64,000 bases of DNA from Parapedobacter deserti (lineage in GTDB: Bacteria > Bacteroidota > Bacteroidia > Sphingobacteriales > Sphingobacteriaceae): assembly GCF_042646065.1 (NCBI RefSeq), contig NZ_JBHRTA010000030.1, positions 186,001-250,000 of the forward strand, given 5' to 3'. How positions within the stretch are numbered: position 1 is the stretch's first letter; every line of letters starts with the position of its first letter. Both the position numbers and the translations under genes were made by a program. Shown here piece after piece: positions 1-9,334 of the stretch. Under the pieces are notes generated by a model that was given only the letters and a program-made list of their open reading frames with translations, did not search any database and was not told the origin of the DNA.

Positions 1-243
1 AACGGAAGGTATACCGATGCGTCTTTCGTAAAGCTGCGCAACATCATTATGGGGTACTCATTGCGCCAAAACGTGATTTCCAAATGGGGCATGTCACAAT
101 TTCGGATTTATGCAAACGTGCTCAATCCCTTTGTCTTTACGAACTATGAAGGGTGGGACCCGGAGTATGCCACTACAGCGCTGGCCAGTGGAAACGGCCC
201 AAGCAATATCACATACCAGTTGGGTGTAAATGTTAGGTTTTAA
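1..243 (+). CDS. SusC/RagA-type TonB-dependent receptor, C-terminal end
   Basis: This is the last 80 codons of an outer membrane TonB-dependent transporter; the rest lies upstream of the window. The frame is open from base 1 and ends in TAA. The segment has the usual end of SusC beta-barrels: a 'YTDASFVKLRNI' strand, a 'RIYANVLNPFVFTNYEGWDPE' segment and a final barrel strand ending in an aromatic residue (VNVRF). It lies 11 bases before a SusD gene, so the two should form the glycan capture and import complex of the pectin locus that follows. Family assignment is firm; the substrate is inferred from the neighbours. Confidence 0.9.
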   Translation, partial: NGRYTDASFVKLRNIIMGYSLRQNVISKWGMSQFRIYANVLNPFVFTNYEGWDPEYATTALASGNGPSNITYQLGVNVRF

Positions 244-254
244 TTTGGACAGAA

Positions 255-1940
255 ATGATGAATAAGTTCAGTTTGGTTATCCTGTGTTTGTTGGTCGCCA
301 CGGGATGCACGAAATTCCTTGAAGAGGATAACTTGGGTGGAATAACGAACGAGGAATTCTATCGCACGGCGACGGGGTACGAAACCCTCGTGACCGCTTC
401 TTACAGTTCGTTGCGGACGACATTCAGGACCACACCGTGGCTGCTGTTGGCGGGTACCGACATGTATCAGATGAACCGGGGATTCGAAAACCGGGCGCTG
501 ATGGAATATACACAACTTTTTGCGGATAATGGCGATGTGTTGACCTTTTACCGGAATTGCTATAACGCCATACAAATCACCAATATCGGGCTGCATTACA
601 ATGCGTTGGTCGAAACGGATGAAGCCAATAGGGCCAAATGGAGGGCAGAACTTCGCTTCTTGCGGGCGTTCTACCACTTTTTGTTGCTCGAGCAATTTGG
701 GGCCATCATCATCAACGATGAACCGACCCTGGTAGGCCCGCGCATGAACCTGCCGAGAGCCTCGCTGGCCGACACCTACCAATTTGTGATCGGCGAGCTG
801 GAAGCTGCACTGCCCGACTTGCCGGACGACCGCACACGGGCGAGCAAGACGGCCGCAAACCACTACCTGGCCAAAGCATACCTCACCCGGGGCTGGGACC
901 TGGGGCAGGCCGCAGATTTTGAGCGTGCCAAAGCATATGCCGACGCGGCTATAGCGGGTTACACGATTTCCATTCCCTTCGACGAACTGTGGAGCCCTAC
1001 GAATGAAAATAATGCCGAAGTCATCTTTGCCGTGCAATATGACAGCGAGTCCATAGCCAGCCCAACGAATGGCAACGACCAGCAATCACTCTTTGGCCCA
1101 TACCTTGGCGGTCCTGAATTAAACCACAAATACATGAACTCAGCGTTCATGCCTTCGTGGAGTTTGCATACCTTTTTCGGTGAAAACGATGCCCGCTATG
1201 AGGCAACCTTTATGCTGACGATTTACGACCAGTACTTTGATTACTACGACAGTAACAAAGACAAAGATGAACTATTGATTCGTGCATACTACCCCAGGGT
1301 TTGGGGGCGCGAATACACCACTGCCGATTCGTTGGCCTGGGTGGCGGGACGGGAACACCGAATCGCCGGCAATTTCAGGCATTATCCCTTCAGGTATAAT
1401 GAAGAAGCATACCGGGCCGCCTATCAGATAGATATGAATTCGCCGGTCATTAAGAAATTCGATAGTCCTTCAACACGCCATGTGTTTAACACGCAGGCCA
1501 GTGTGAGGGATATTGTGCTGGCCCGCACCGCGGAAACTTACTTTCTGTATGCCGAGGCGTGTATCGGGCTGAATGATTTCGCTACGGCGGCGCAATACGT
1601 GCAGGCGGTGCTCAATCGGCCTGGTAACGCGAAGGACGGCGGAACATTGCTGCCGGGTCGGTCAATTGCCTCTGCCTCGGGGCAGAGCGAGGCCTTGGAT
1701 AGCTACCTCATAGAAAGTGCCAAAGAGTTTGCAGGCGAGTACCTTCGGTGGCCTGAGCTGCGGCGGACGGGGAAATTGAAGGAATTTTGCGGAGCTTATA
1801 ATTATGATATCAAACGGGTCGGTGTTGACAATGCGTTTCGTGGAGTGGACGGACAGGACAAAATTTACCGGCCTATTCCACAGACTGCCATTGACATCAA
1901 TGAGGCTGATATCACGCAGAACCCTGGGTACCAGAACTAA
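255..1940 (+). CDS. SusD/RagB-family glycan-binding lipoprotein
   Basis: A surface lipoprotein that binds oligosaccharide and hands it to the SusC channel. It has 561 residues, usual for the family. A signal peptide ends in a lipobox with Cys18 (VATGC), followed by the typical 'TKFLEED' start of mature SusD proteins. N-terminal TPR-like helices (the RAELRFLRAFYHF region) and the C-terminal RagB/SusD part ('LRWPELRRTGKL...YRPIPQTAIDIN...QNPGYQN') are both clear. Two adjacent ATGs (255 and 258) are possible starts. It directly follows SusC and precedes the pectin enzymes, so rhamnogalacturonan or homogalacturonan fragments are the likely ligand, by inference. Confidence 0.95.
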   Translation: MMNKFSLVILCLLVATGCTKFLEEDNLGGITNEEFYRTATGYETLVTASYSSLRTTFRTTPWLLLAGTDMYQMNRGFENRALMEYTQLFADNGDVLTFYRNCYNAIQITNIGLHYNALVETDEANRAKWRAELRFLRAFYHFLLLEQFGAIIINDEPTLVGPRMNLPRASLADTYQFVIGELEAALPDLPDDRTRASKTAANHYLAKAYLTRGWDLGQAADFERAKAYADAAIAGYTISIPFDELWSPTNENNAEVIFAVQYDSESIASPTNGNDQQSLFGPYLGGPELNHKYMNSAFMPSWSLHTFFGENDARYEATFMLTIYDQYFDYYDSNKDKDELLIRAYYPRVWGREYTTADSLAWVAGREHRIAGNFRHYPFRYNEEAYRAAYQIDMNSPVIKKFDSPSTRHVFNTQASVRDIVLARTAETYFLYAEACIGLNDFATAAQYVQAVLNRPGNAKDGGTLLPGRSIASASGQSEALDSYLIESAKEFAGEYLRWPELRRTGKLKEFCGAYNYDIKRVGVDNAFRGVDGQDKIYRPIPQTAIDINEADITQNPGYQN

Positions 1941-1953
1941 ACAACAACTATAT

Positions 1954-3351
1954 ATGACAGCTTTTTCAAGAAGAGACTTTTTGCATGCGTTGAGCATGCT
2001 GGCGGCGGGAGCAGCGGCGCAGGTGCCGCTGAAAACATTCGGAATGGAGCGCAAACTGCGCGTTACGCTGGTGGGCACCGGTGTGCGGGGCATTTCGTTC
2101 TGGGGCAAACGGTTGGTGGATCAATATCCGGATTTGCTCGAGTTTGTCGCGCTCAGCGACATTAACCCCGGCAGGCTTGCTTACGCCAAAACATATATGG
2201 GGGTAAACTGCCCCACATTTGTGGATTTCGATGAGATGGTGCGGAACGTGAAGCCGGATCTGATTATCGTGTGTACCAAAGATTCAACTCACGACGAATT
2301 CATTATCAAAGGCCTGGCCGCCGGCTGTGACGTACTGACCGAAAAGCCAATGACTACCGATGAGGTAAAGACCCAGGCAATTTTGGATGCCGAACGCAAA
2401 TATGGTAAGAACCTGATAGTGGGATTCAACTACCGGTGGAGCCCGTATATGACGAAGATCAAGGAGCTGCTGCAAAACGGTGAAATCGGAGACATCACGT
2501 CGGTGGATTTCAATTGGTACCTGAATGTGCATCACGGTGCCTCGTATTTCAGGCGCTGGCACGGACTGATGGACAGCGGCGGTTCGTTGTGGGTGCATAA
2601 AGCTACCCACCATTTCGATTTGCTGAACTGGTGGCTGGACTCCGACCCCGAAGAGGTATTTGCATACGGAGCGCTTGAGCATTATGGAAGTAATGGTCCC
2701 TTCCGGGGCAAAAGCTGCCGGAGCTGTCCGCATAAGCAGGAGTGTGCATATTATTGGGACATTACCAAAGATCGCCATAGCATGAACCTGTATGTTTCGA
2801 ATGAGGAACACGACGGGTACATCCGCGACGGCTGCGTATACCGCCACGAGATTGACATTTATGATAAGATGTCAGCCCAGATCAAGTATGCGAACAATGT
2901 GGTCGCCAACTATTCCCTGACCACCTACTCGCCTTTCGAAGGCTGGCGAATTGCGTTCAATGGGCATAAGGGCCGGATAGAGGCGTGGCTGGATATCCCA
3001 TGGATGAAGAATGATCAGCTGGATCAGGAAAGTCTGCATGCGGCGGAAATGGACCAGACCCCGGATGACGTGATTCACGAACCCCTGATTCTGTATAAAA
3101 ACTGGTCGGACTACACGACAATCCAAGTGGCCAGCGAGCGTGGCGGGCATGGTGGCGGCGATAGGCGGCTGCACGACAGGCTGTTCAAAGACAAGGGTGC
3201 ACCGGACCCGTACAGCCACACGGCGGGCGTGCGCGATGGGGCCATGTCTATCCTCGTGGGGATAGCTGCAAGAAGAAGTATTGAGCAGAAAGCACCGGTG
3301 AAGATCGCATCGTTGACCGATCTGAAGCCCATGCCTAAGCGTGTAGTTTGA
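1954..3351 (+). CDS. Gfo/Idh/MocA-family oxidoreductase with Tat signal
   Basis: Predicted NAD(P)-dependent sugar or uronate oxidoreductase of 465 residues. The N-terminus has a twin-arginine signal (SRRDFLHALSMLAAG), so the protein is probably exported folded with its cofactor. A Rossmann domain follows (VTLVGTGVRG, then 'TEKPMTTDE' holding the family's EKP lysine) and a C-terminal alpha/beta domain. The ATG at 1954 places the Tat signal at the very N-terminus; the open frame further upstream overlaps SusD and is not needed. An unusual cysteine group is present: C255, C258, C264 and C294 followed by H298. It is 13 bp after susD, so probably in the same operon. Its substrate cannot be told from sequence. 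Confidence 0.88.
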   Translation: MTAFSRRDFLHALSMLAAGAAAQVPLKTFGMERKLRVTLVGTGVRGISFWGKRLVDQYPDLLEFVALSDINPGRLAYAKTYMGVNCPTFVDFDEMVRNVKPDLIIVCTKDSTHDEFIIKGLAAGCDVLTEKPMTTDEVKTQAILDAERKYGKNLIVGFNYRWSPYMTKIKELLQNGEIGDITSVDFNWYLNVHHGASYFRRWHGLMDSGGSLWVHKATHHFDLLNWWLDSDPEEVFAYGALEHYGSNGPFRGKSCRSCPHKQECAYYWDITKDRHSMNLYVSNEEHDGYIRDGCVYRHEIDIYDKMSAQIKYANNVVANYSLTTYSPFEGWRIAFNGHKGRIEAWLDIPWMKNDQLDQESLHAAEMDQTPDDVIHEPLILYKNWSDYTTIQVASERGGHGGGDRRLHDRLFKDKGAPDPYSHTAGVRDGAMSILVGIAARRSIEQKAPVKIASLTDLKPMPKRVV

Positions 3352-3361
3352 ATAGCTTGAA

Positions 3362-4120
3362 ATGAGGTCACGACCGATAAAATGGGCAATTATCCCTTGC
3401 CTTATGTTTGTAGCCGCTTTTGTATGGGACAGCGAACCACGGGTAACGGTGTTCCTGATCGGCGATTCAACCGTGGCGAATAAGCCCTATGAAAAGAGCA
3501 ACCCGGAAAAGGGATGGGGTCAGGTGCTACCGCTCTATTTCAATGAACGGGTACGGGTGGAAAACCACGCCCTGAACGGGCGGAGTACGAAAAGTTATCG
3601 CGAGGAAGGCCATTGGGACAAGGTAAGGCAACGGATTAAAGCGGGGGACTATGTAATTATTGAATTCGGGCATAACGACCAAAAAGTGAATAGCCCCGAA
3701 CGTTATGCCGATCCTGAAGTGGAATTTCCCCGCCAATTGAAGCAGTACATCGGCGAAACACGCGAGCGCGGCGGGATTCCCGTGTTGGCAACGCCCATCG
3801 TACGCCGCAAGTTTGACAGCCGGGGATACCTCGAAGAAACGCACGGCGACTATCCGGACGCCGTGCGCCGCGTGTCCCACGAAACGGGGGTGACATTGCT
3901 GGATATGCATGCGCGGACGCGCGAACTACTGCTGGCGTGGGGCCCGGAGCGCTCTAAAATACTGTTTCTGCATCTGATGCGCGGACAGTATGACGCATTG
4001 CCTGATGGCGCCGCGGACGATACGCACCTTTCCGGCACCGGCGCGTTCAAAGTCTGTGACTTGGCCGTTGCCGAAATGAAGCAGCAATTGCCGGAGCTGG
4101 CGGCGTCATTTAACGAGTAA
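3362..4120 (+). CDS. Rhamnogalacturonan acetylesterase (SGNH hydrolase, CE12-like)
   Basis: Removes acetyl esters from the galacturonate residues of rhamnogalacturonan, opening the backbone to lyases and hydrolases. The four SGNH blocks are visible: GDST with nucleophile Ser36, the oxyanion Gly in NGRST, Asn in FGHND, and D219/H222 in DDTHLSGTG. Total length is 252 residues. A hydrophobic N-terminus (IIPCLMFVAAFVW) looks like a signal peptide, so it should act in the periplasm or outside the cell. It lies 10 bp after the oxidoreductase and before a polygalacturonase, which supports the pectin role. Substrate specificity rests on context and on resemblance to YesT/RhgT-type enzymes. Confidence 0.88.
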   Translation: MRSRPIKWAIIPCLMFVAAFVWDSEPRVTVFLIGDSTVANKPYEKSNPEKGWGQVLPLYFNERVRVENHALNGRSTKSYREEGHWDKVRQRIKAGDYVIIEFGHNDQKVNSPERYADPEVEFPRQLKQYIGETRERGGIPVLATPIVRRKFDSRGYLEETHGDYPDAVRRVSHETGVTLLDMHARTRELLLAWGPERSKILFLHLMRGQYDALPDGAADDTHLSGTGAFKVCDLAVAEMKQQLPELAASFNE

Positions 4121-4136
4121 TATGGTGAATGTGTGC

Positions 4137-4166
4137 TGCGCAATCGTTGCCGGAAACGATTGCGCA
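4137..4166. promoter_or_regulatory. Perfect 12-bp inverted repeat upstream of the GH28 gene
   Basis: Two perfect 12-base arms (TGCGCAATCGTT and AACGATTGCGCA) flank GCCGGA, with a central CG. It sits 16 bases after the acetylesterase stop and 55 before the polygalacturonase ATG. No T-run follows, so it is not a typical intrinsic terminator. The central CG and AACGATT half-site suggest a LacI-type operator, but an RNA hairpin is also possible. Confidence 0.5.
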
Positions 4167-4221
4167 AATAAAGGGGACGAAATGTTTTTGATGCTGATTG
4201 GATAACGATAAAATTGCAATT

Positions 4222-5889
4222 ATGCAACGACTGGGACGATGGATACGAAAATTTGCCGTGGCTGCGGTGTGGTGGTTAGGTGGCATGGCCTATGCCGGTG
4301 CACAAGTGGTGTGGCCGGAACCGGATATCCGGTTACCGGTATTTAAAGCGGATACCTTTGATATACGCGACTTCGGCGCGTCTGACTTACCGGGTGTGAC
4401 GAGTACGGAAGCGATACAAGCGGCGATAGACGCCTGCCACAAAGAGGGGGGAGGCGTGGTTCGGATTCCCCGCGGTGTCTGGACGTCTGGACCACTGTCG
4501 CTCAAGAGTAAGGTAAACCTGCACCTGGTGCGCAACGCCATCCTGCAGTTTTCGCGCAATTTTGAGGACTACCCGCTGGTGGAGACATGGTGGGAAGGGC
4601 TGCCGCAGGTGCGCCGGCATTCGCCTATCCGTGCCGAAGGCCAGCAGGATATCGCCATCACGGGCGAAGGTGTGATTGACGGGAATGGCGATGCCTGGCG
4701 CTACGTGAAAAAAGGAAAGATGACGGAAGCCCAATGGAAAACGCTGGTGGCTTCCGGTGGTGTGCTCACGCCCGACGGCAAAGAGTGGTATCCTTCTGAA
4801 AGTGCACTGAAGGGACGGCAGTATCGGGATGCCGGATTGATTACACCAGACAAAACCCAGACGTTTTTTGAAGAGATAGCGGATTTCCTGCGGCCCAACC
4901 TGGTGGTGCTGGAACGGTGTGAGCGGATTTTGCTGGAGGGAGTGACTTTCCAGAATTCGGGGGCATGGAACATCCATCCACTGATGAGCAGGGACATCAT
5001 CATTCGCAACATCACCGTAAGAAACCCTTGGTATTCGCAGAATGGCGATGGACTGGACATCGAGTCGTGTGTAAATGTGCTGGTGGAGGGAAGTTCCTTC
5101 GACGTGGGAGATGATGCCATATGCATCAAGAGTGGCAGGAATGCGTATGGACGGGAGCTGGGCATGCCTACCGAAAACCTGTGGGTGCGCAATTGCACGG
5201 TCTATCATGCTCACGGTGGCTTCGTGGTGGGCAGTGAGATGAGCGGGGGAGCACGTAACCTGTACGTGTCTGACCTGACGTTCATCGGCACGGATATCGG
5301 TCTGCGCTTCAAGACGACCCGCGGCCGTGGAGGGGTGGTGGAGGATGTGTACATCAATAATATCTTTATGAAAGATATCCCTGGTGAGGCGATCCTCTTC
5401 GATATGTATTATGAGGCGAAAGTTCCGGTGCCGGCGGCAGGGGAGGAACGCCAGCCACCGCAGGCGGAAAAGCTGCCCGTGTCTGAAGAAACGCCTCAAT
5501 TCCGGAATTTCCACATCAGCAATATTCACTGCAATGGCGCGAAAAAGGCCATTTTTGTCCGTGGATTGCCCGAAATGCCCATCCGGGGGATTCATTTCTC
5601 CGGACTGCAGATGGCAACGACGGAGGGCATCGACATCCAGGAGGGAGCCGATATCACCATCTCACAATCGATCATCAAGGCGACGGACACCGAACCGCTG
5701 ATCTACGTGCTTAACGGTAAAGACGTTGTGATTGACGGGCTGTCTTATGGTGGCCATGCCGCCACCTTACTCCATGCCCAAGGTGAACGGACAACGGGCG
5801 TGGTGGTGCGGAATACCGATACGGCCGTTGCCGGTAATCCGCTGAAAGTGGATTATGGTGCGAATGAAAACGATGTTAAAATCAATTAA
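4222..5889 (+). CDS. GH28 polygalacturonase / rhamnogalacturonan hydrolase
   Basis: Glycoside hydrolase family 28 enzyme (555 residues) that cleaves galacturonic-acid-containing backbones. It has an N-terminal signal peptide (MQRLGRWIRKFAVAAVWWLGGMAYAGA), a 'DFGASDLPGVTSTEAIQAAIDAC' opening and a right-handed beta-helix core. The catalytic blocks are present: 'SQNGDGLDIES' (first acid), 'VGDDAICIKSGRN' (paired Asp), 'HGGFVVGSEMSGG' (His block) and 'LRFKTTRGRGG' (Arg-x-Lys). A TTG at 4198 is in frame upstream, but the ATG at 4222 gives a clean signal peptide and is preferred. It ends 3 bp before the GH105 gene, so the two are co-transcribed. Exo or endo mode is not decidable here. Confidence 0.93.
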   Translation: MQRLGRWIRKFAVAAVWWLGGMAYAGAQVVWPEPDIRLPVFKADTFDIRDFGASDLPGVTSTEAIQAAIDACHKEGGGVVRIPRGVWTSGPLSLKSKVNLHLVRNAILQFSRNFEDYPLVETWWEGLPQVRRHSPIRAEGQQDIAITGEGVIDGNGDAWRYVKKGKMTEAQWKTLVASGGVLTPDGKEWYPSESALKGRQYRDAGLITPDKTQTFFEEIADFLRPNLVVLERCERILLEGVTFQNSGAWNIHPLMSRDIIIRNITVRNPWYSQNGDGLDIESCVNVLVEGSSFDVGDDAICIKSGRNAYGRELGMPTENLWVRNCTVYHAHGGFVVGSEMSGGARNLYVSDLTFIGTDIGLRFKTTRGRGGVVEDVYINNIFMKDIPGEAILFDMYYEAKVPVPAAGEERQPPQAEKLPVSEETPQFRNFHISNIHCNGAKKAIFVRGLPEMPIRGIHFSGLQMATTEGIDIQEGADITISQSIIKATDTEPLIYVLNGKDVVIDGLSYGGHAATLLHAQGERTTGVVVRNTDTAVAGNPLKVDYGANENDVKIN

Positions 5890-5892
5890 CTA

Positions 5893-7818
5893 ATGAAGTA
5901 TATTTTATTATGTAGTTTGACGCTGGCTTTAATGGGCTTGGGCCACGCGCAGCCGCAACGATACAGTGAGCAGATGGCCGAGACCGCCACGAAACTGTGG
6001 CCCGATTCGTTCAGCTTGGGAAAACCGGGTACGCCGGTAAAATGGAGCTATGATCTCGGTGTCATCCTGAAGGGCGTGGAAGCGGTATGGCGGGCTTCAG
6101 GAGATGCCCGGTGGTTTGCCTACATCCAGAAACAAATGGATTATTACGTGCAGGACGATGGTTCCATCAAGGCGTACAAACGGGAAGATTATAACATCGA
6201 TTTCATCAACAACGGCAAGCTGCTGCTGCTGCTGTACCAGGTAACGGGCAAAGAAAAATATTACAAAGCGGCCGCCTTGTTGCGGGATCAGCTGAATACC
6301 CATCCACGGACTTCGGAAGGCGGCTTCTGGCACAAAAAGATTTATCCGCACCAGATGTGGTTGGATGGGTTGTATATGGGCCAGCCGTTTTATGCAGCAT
6401 ACGCCAAACTGTTCGGAGAGCCAGAGGCGTTTGACGACATTACCAATCAGTTTGTGCTGATGGAGCGGCACAGCCGCGATGTCCAGACCGGCCTGCTGTA
6501 CCACGGCTGGGACGAAAGCCGCGAACAGGCGTGGGCGGATAAGGTGACCGGCCGCTCGCCAAACTTCTGGGGCCGCTCGCTCGGCTGGTTCGGCATGGCG
6601 CTGGTGGATGCCATAGAACATTTCCCGGAAGGGCACCCCGGCATCGATTCGCTGGCGGGTATCCTCCAGCGTTTCGCCGACGCGGTGGTGGCGTTTCAGG
6701 ATCACCGGACCGGCGTCTGGTATGACGTGGTGGATATGGCGCACCGGCCCGAAAACTACCTGGAGGCATCGGCATCTTGCATGCTGGTGTATACGCTGGC
6801 CAAAGGGGTGCGCCTGGGCTACCTGCCGGATCGCTACATCAAGTCCGCACAGAAAGGCTACCGCGGCATCCTGAAAACGTTTGTCTCCAACCGTGAAGAC
6901 GGCGGCATCAACTTAGAGGGCACGGTGATGGTTTCGGGGCTCGGAGGCACGGGGCGCTACCGCGACGGTAGCTTTGAATATTACATGAGCGAACCCGTTA
7001 TCCAGAACGATCCAAAAGGCATCGGGGCCTTTATCAAATGTGCGGCGGAAATGGAGATGGTGCCCACACGGAAGCAGGCGCGGGGCAAAACGGTGATGCT
7101 TGACTATTATTACAACAATGAATACCGAACGGACGCTACGGGTAGGAAGGTGCGGTACCACTATACGTGGGAGGACCAGTCGAACGGTGGATATTCGTTT
7201 CTCGGGCACCTGTTCAACCGGTACGGGGCTACCCTGGTGTCGCTGCCCACGAGGCCCGGCACCGCAACGCTGGGCCAGGCGGATGTCTACATTATCGTAG
7301 ACCCGGATACCGAAAAGGAAACGGCTTCGCCGAATAAGCTGGAACAGCCGGAAATCGATGCCATAGCAGCGTGGGTGCGGCAGGGCGGCGTGCTGGTGCT
7401 GCTGGGCAACGACGCGGGCAATGCGGAGTTTGAACATTTTAACCAACTGGCGGGGCGGTTTGGCATCCGCTTCAACGAGGATAACGAACTGCTGGTGAAG
7501 AACGACAACTTCGAACAGGGCACCGTGCAGTTGGAAAAGGGAAACCGTGTGTTCAAAAAGCCCTATAAACTCTTCCTGAAGGAAGTGAGCACACTGGAAC
7601 TGAACGCCCCCGCTAAGCCGCTCGTGCAGCATGGAGGCAAGTGCCTGATGGCCACTGCCCAGTACGGGAAGGGAATGGTATTTGCCCTGGGGGACCCCTG
7701 GATTTATAATGAGTATATCGATGGACGAAAATTGACGCCGGATTTTGAAAACTATGAAGCGGCTGATGCGTGGGTGCAATGGTTGCTGAAAAATGCAAAA
7801 ACGATAAGGGTGCAATGA
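5893..7818 (+). CDS. GH105/GH88-like unsaturated rhamnogalacturonyl hydrolase with extra C-terminal domain
   Basis: Removes the unsaturated uronate from the non-reducing end of oligosaccharides made by pectin lyases. A signal peptide (LTLALMGLGHAQ) precedes an alpha/alpha-barrel of roughly residues 30-380 with the family segments 'HKKIYPHQMWLDGLYMGQPFYAAYAK', 'YHGWDES', 'FWGRSLGWFGMALVD' and 'EASASCMLVYTLAKG'. After about residue 400 a second, Rossmann-like domain follows ('DVYIIVDPDTEKE...IAAWVRQGGVLVLLGND'), resembling DUF4350/GATase-like folds, so the protein (641 residues) is much longer than a bare GH105. Its stop overlaps the uxaB start (ATGA), implying translational coupling. Confidence 0.9.
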   Translation: MKYILLCSLTLALMGLGHAQPQRYSEQMAETATKLWPDSFSLGKPGTPVKWSYDLGVILKGVEAVWRASGDARWFAYIQKQMDYYVQDDGSIKAYKREDYNIDFINNGKLLLLLYQVTGKEKYYKAAALLRDQLNTHPRTSEGGFWHKKIYPHQMWLDGLYMGQPFYAAYAKLFGEPEAFDDITNQFVLMERHSRDVQTGLLYHGWDESREQAWADKVTGRSPNFWGRSLGWFGMALVDAIEHFPEGHPGIDSLAGILQRFADAVVAFQDHRTGVWYDVVDMAHRPENYLEASASCMLVYTLAKGVRLGYLPDRYIKSAQKGYRGILKTFVSNREDGGINLEGTVMVSGLGGTGRYRDGSFEYYMSEPVIQNDPKGIGAFIKCAAEMEMVPTRKQARGKTVMLDYYYNNEYRTDATGRKVRYHYTWEDQSNGGYSFLGHLFNRYGATLVSLPTRPGTATLGQADVYIIVDPDTEKETASPNKLEQPEIDAIAAWVRQGGVLVLLGNDAGNAEFEHFNQLAGRFGIRFNEDNELLVKNDNFEQGTVQLEKGNRVFKKPYKLFLKEVSTLELNAPAKPLVQHGGKCLMATAQYGKGMVFALGDPWIYNEYIDGRKLTPDFENYEAADAWVQWLLKNAKTIRVQ

Positions 7819-9323
7819 AAACGTTGAGTAAAGCTATATTAAACGGCTTGAGCGGCAACATGGCGGCGGACTTGCCTGAGCGGGTGCTGCAGTTCGGAAC
7901 GGGCGTGCTGCTGCGTGGGCTGCCGGATTATTTTATTGAAAAGGCAAACCGGCAGGGACTTTTCAATGGCCGGATCGTGGTGGTAAAATCCACGGGGCAA
8001 GGCAGTGCCGATGCGTTTGCCCGGCAAGACGGGTTGTATACGCTGTACATCAAGGGCTTGCAGCATGGCAAGGAAGTGCTTGAAACCATGCTCGTATCGG
8101 CCATCAGCCGGGTGTTGCATGCAGCGACCGAGTGGGAAGAAATTGCCCGCGTAGCGCATAATCCGGAGCTGGCCATCGTGATTTCCAACACCACGGAAGT
8201 GGGTATTGTGCTGGATGAGGATGACGACCTGACGGCTGCTCCGCCGGCGTCATTTCCGGGAAAGCTTACAGCGCTGCTGTACCAGCGTTTCTTGCACTTC
8301 AACGGCGATACCGGCAAGGGGTGGGTGATATTGCCAACTGAATTGATCAGCGACAACGGCGACCAACTGAAGTCGGTGGTCTTGGAACTGGCCCATAAGC
8401 ACGGATTAGGGGATGCTTTTATCGCTTGGCTGGAAGAGGCCAATGACTTTTGCAATACGCTGGTTGATCGCATCGTGCCGGGCGCGCTGCCCCCGGCGGA
8501 GGTCGCGGCGCAGGAGGCACGGTTGGGCTACCGCGACGAGTTGGCCATCATGGCCGAACCATTCCGGCTGTGGGCCGTGGAGGCCGACAGCGCCCGCGTG
8601 CGTGACCGGCTGTCGTTTGCCGGTGCCGATGAGGGCATTGTGATTGCGCCGGATATCCATAAGTTTAAGGAACTGAAACTTCGTTTGCTCAACGGCACAC
8701 ATACCTTTACGTGCGGACTTGCCATCGCATGTGGCTTTACCACTGTCAAAGCGGCTATGCAGGATCTGGAATTTGCACGGTATGTGCGCCAGCTGATGCA
8801 GGAGGAGATTGTTCCGGCAATTACGGGCGGTGCAATTGAACATGACGAAGCACTTGTATTTGCCGATTCTGTGATAGACCGGTTCAGCAACCCCTTTCTC
8901 GACCATCGTTGGCTGAGTATCAGCATGAACTTCACGTCTAAAATGCGGATGCGAAACGTGGCGCTGATCCGGCAGTATGTACAGCAGCGGCAAATGCCGC
9001 CGAAATGCATGGCGTTGGGTTTTGCTGCGTACCTGCGATTCATGAAGGGCGAACAGGAATCGGACGGGCAGTACATCGGACAGATCGGCGATGTGCGGTA
9101 CACCATCCAGGATGAATATGCTCCCTATTTTGCAGCGGCCTGGCAACGAATGGGGCACCATGCGCTCGTGGATCAGGTGCTGGCCGACCAGTCCCTGTGG
9201 CATGACGACCTAAGCCGTCTGGCAGGGTTTGCCGATCTGGTAAAACAGTATGTCGGCAAATTGCTTGCAACAGACCGAATTAACTTAAAACAACAAGTTG
9301 AAACCCTACCCGAGGGGCAATAA
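7815..9323 (+). CDS. uxaB: Tagaturonate reductase (altronate oxidoreductase)
   Basis: NADH-dependent reduction of D-tagaturonate to D-altronate, the second step of galacturonate catabolism, in the cytoplasm. The ATG at 7815 overlaps the previous stop (ATGA) and starts the natural N-terminus. The 502-residue protein opens with the Rossmann segment 'RVLQFGTGVLLRGLPDYFIEKA' of the mannitol dehydrogenase/UxaB family. Later come the catalytic-domain block 'KFKELKLRLLNGTHTFTCGLA' (with the family Lys and Asn-Gly-His) and 'NPFLDHRWLSISMNFTSKMRMRNV'. The gene lies directly before uxaC, matching the known uxa pathway. UxuB-type fructuronate reductases are related, but the uxaC/GH28 context favours UxaB. 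Confidence 0.93.
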   Translation: MKTLSKAILNGLSGNMAADLPERVLQFGTGVLLRGLPDYFIEKANRQGLFNGRIVVVKSTGQGSADAFARQDGLYTLYIKGLQHGKEVLETMLVSAISRVLHAATEWEEIARVAHNPELAIVISNTTEVGIVLDEDDDLTAAPPASFPGKLTALLYQRFLHFNGDTGKGWVILPTELISDNGDQLKSVVLELAHKHGLGDAFIAWLEEANDFCNTLVDRIVPGALPPAEVAAQEARLGYRDELAIMAEPFRLWAVEADSARVRDRLSFAGADEGIVIAPDIHKFKELKLRLLNGTHTFTCGLAIACGFTTVKAAMQDLEFARYVRQLMQEEIVPAITGGAIEHDEALVFADSVIDRFSNPFLDHRWLSISMNFTSKMRMRNVALIRQYVQQRQMPPKCMALGFAAYLRFMKGEQESDGQYIGQIGDVRYTIQDEYAPYFAAAWQRMGHHALVDQVLADQSLWHDDLSRLAGFADLVKQYVGKLLATDRINLKQQVETLPEGQ

Positions 9324-9334
9324 AAAGCTATGAT

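Noticed and set aside
4387..5595. 402-codon minus-strand frame opposite the GH28 gene
   Set aside because: It is a shadow of a GC-rich coding region; no domain or start signal is seen.
8406..9203. 265-codon minus-strand frame opposite uxaB
   Set aside because: It is fully inside a well-supported gene, with composition typical of an antisense shadow.
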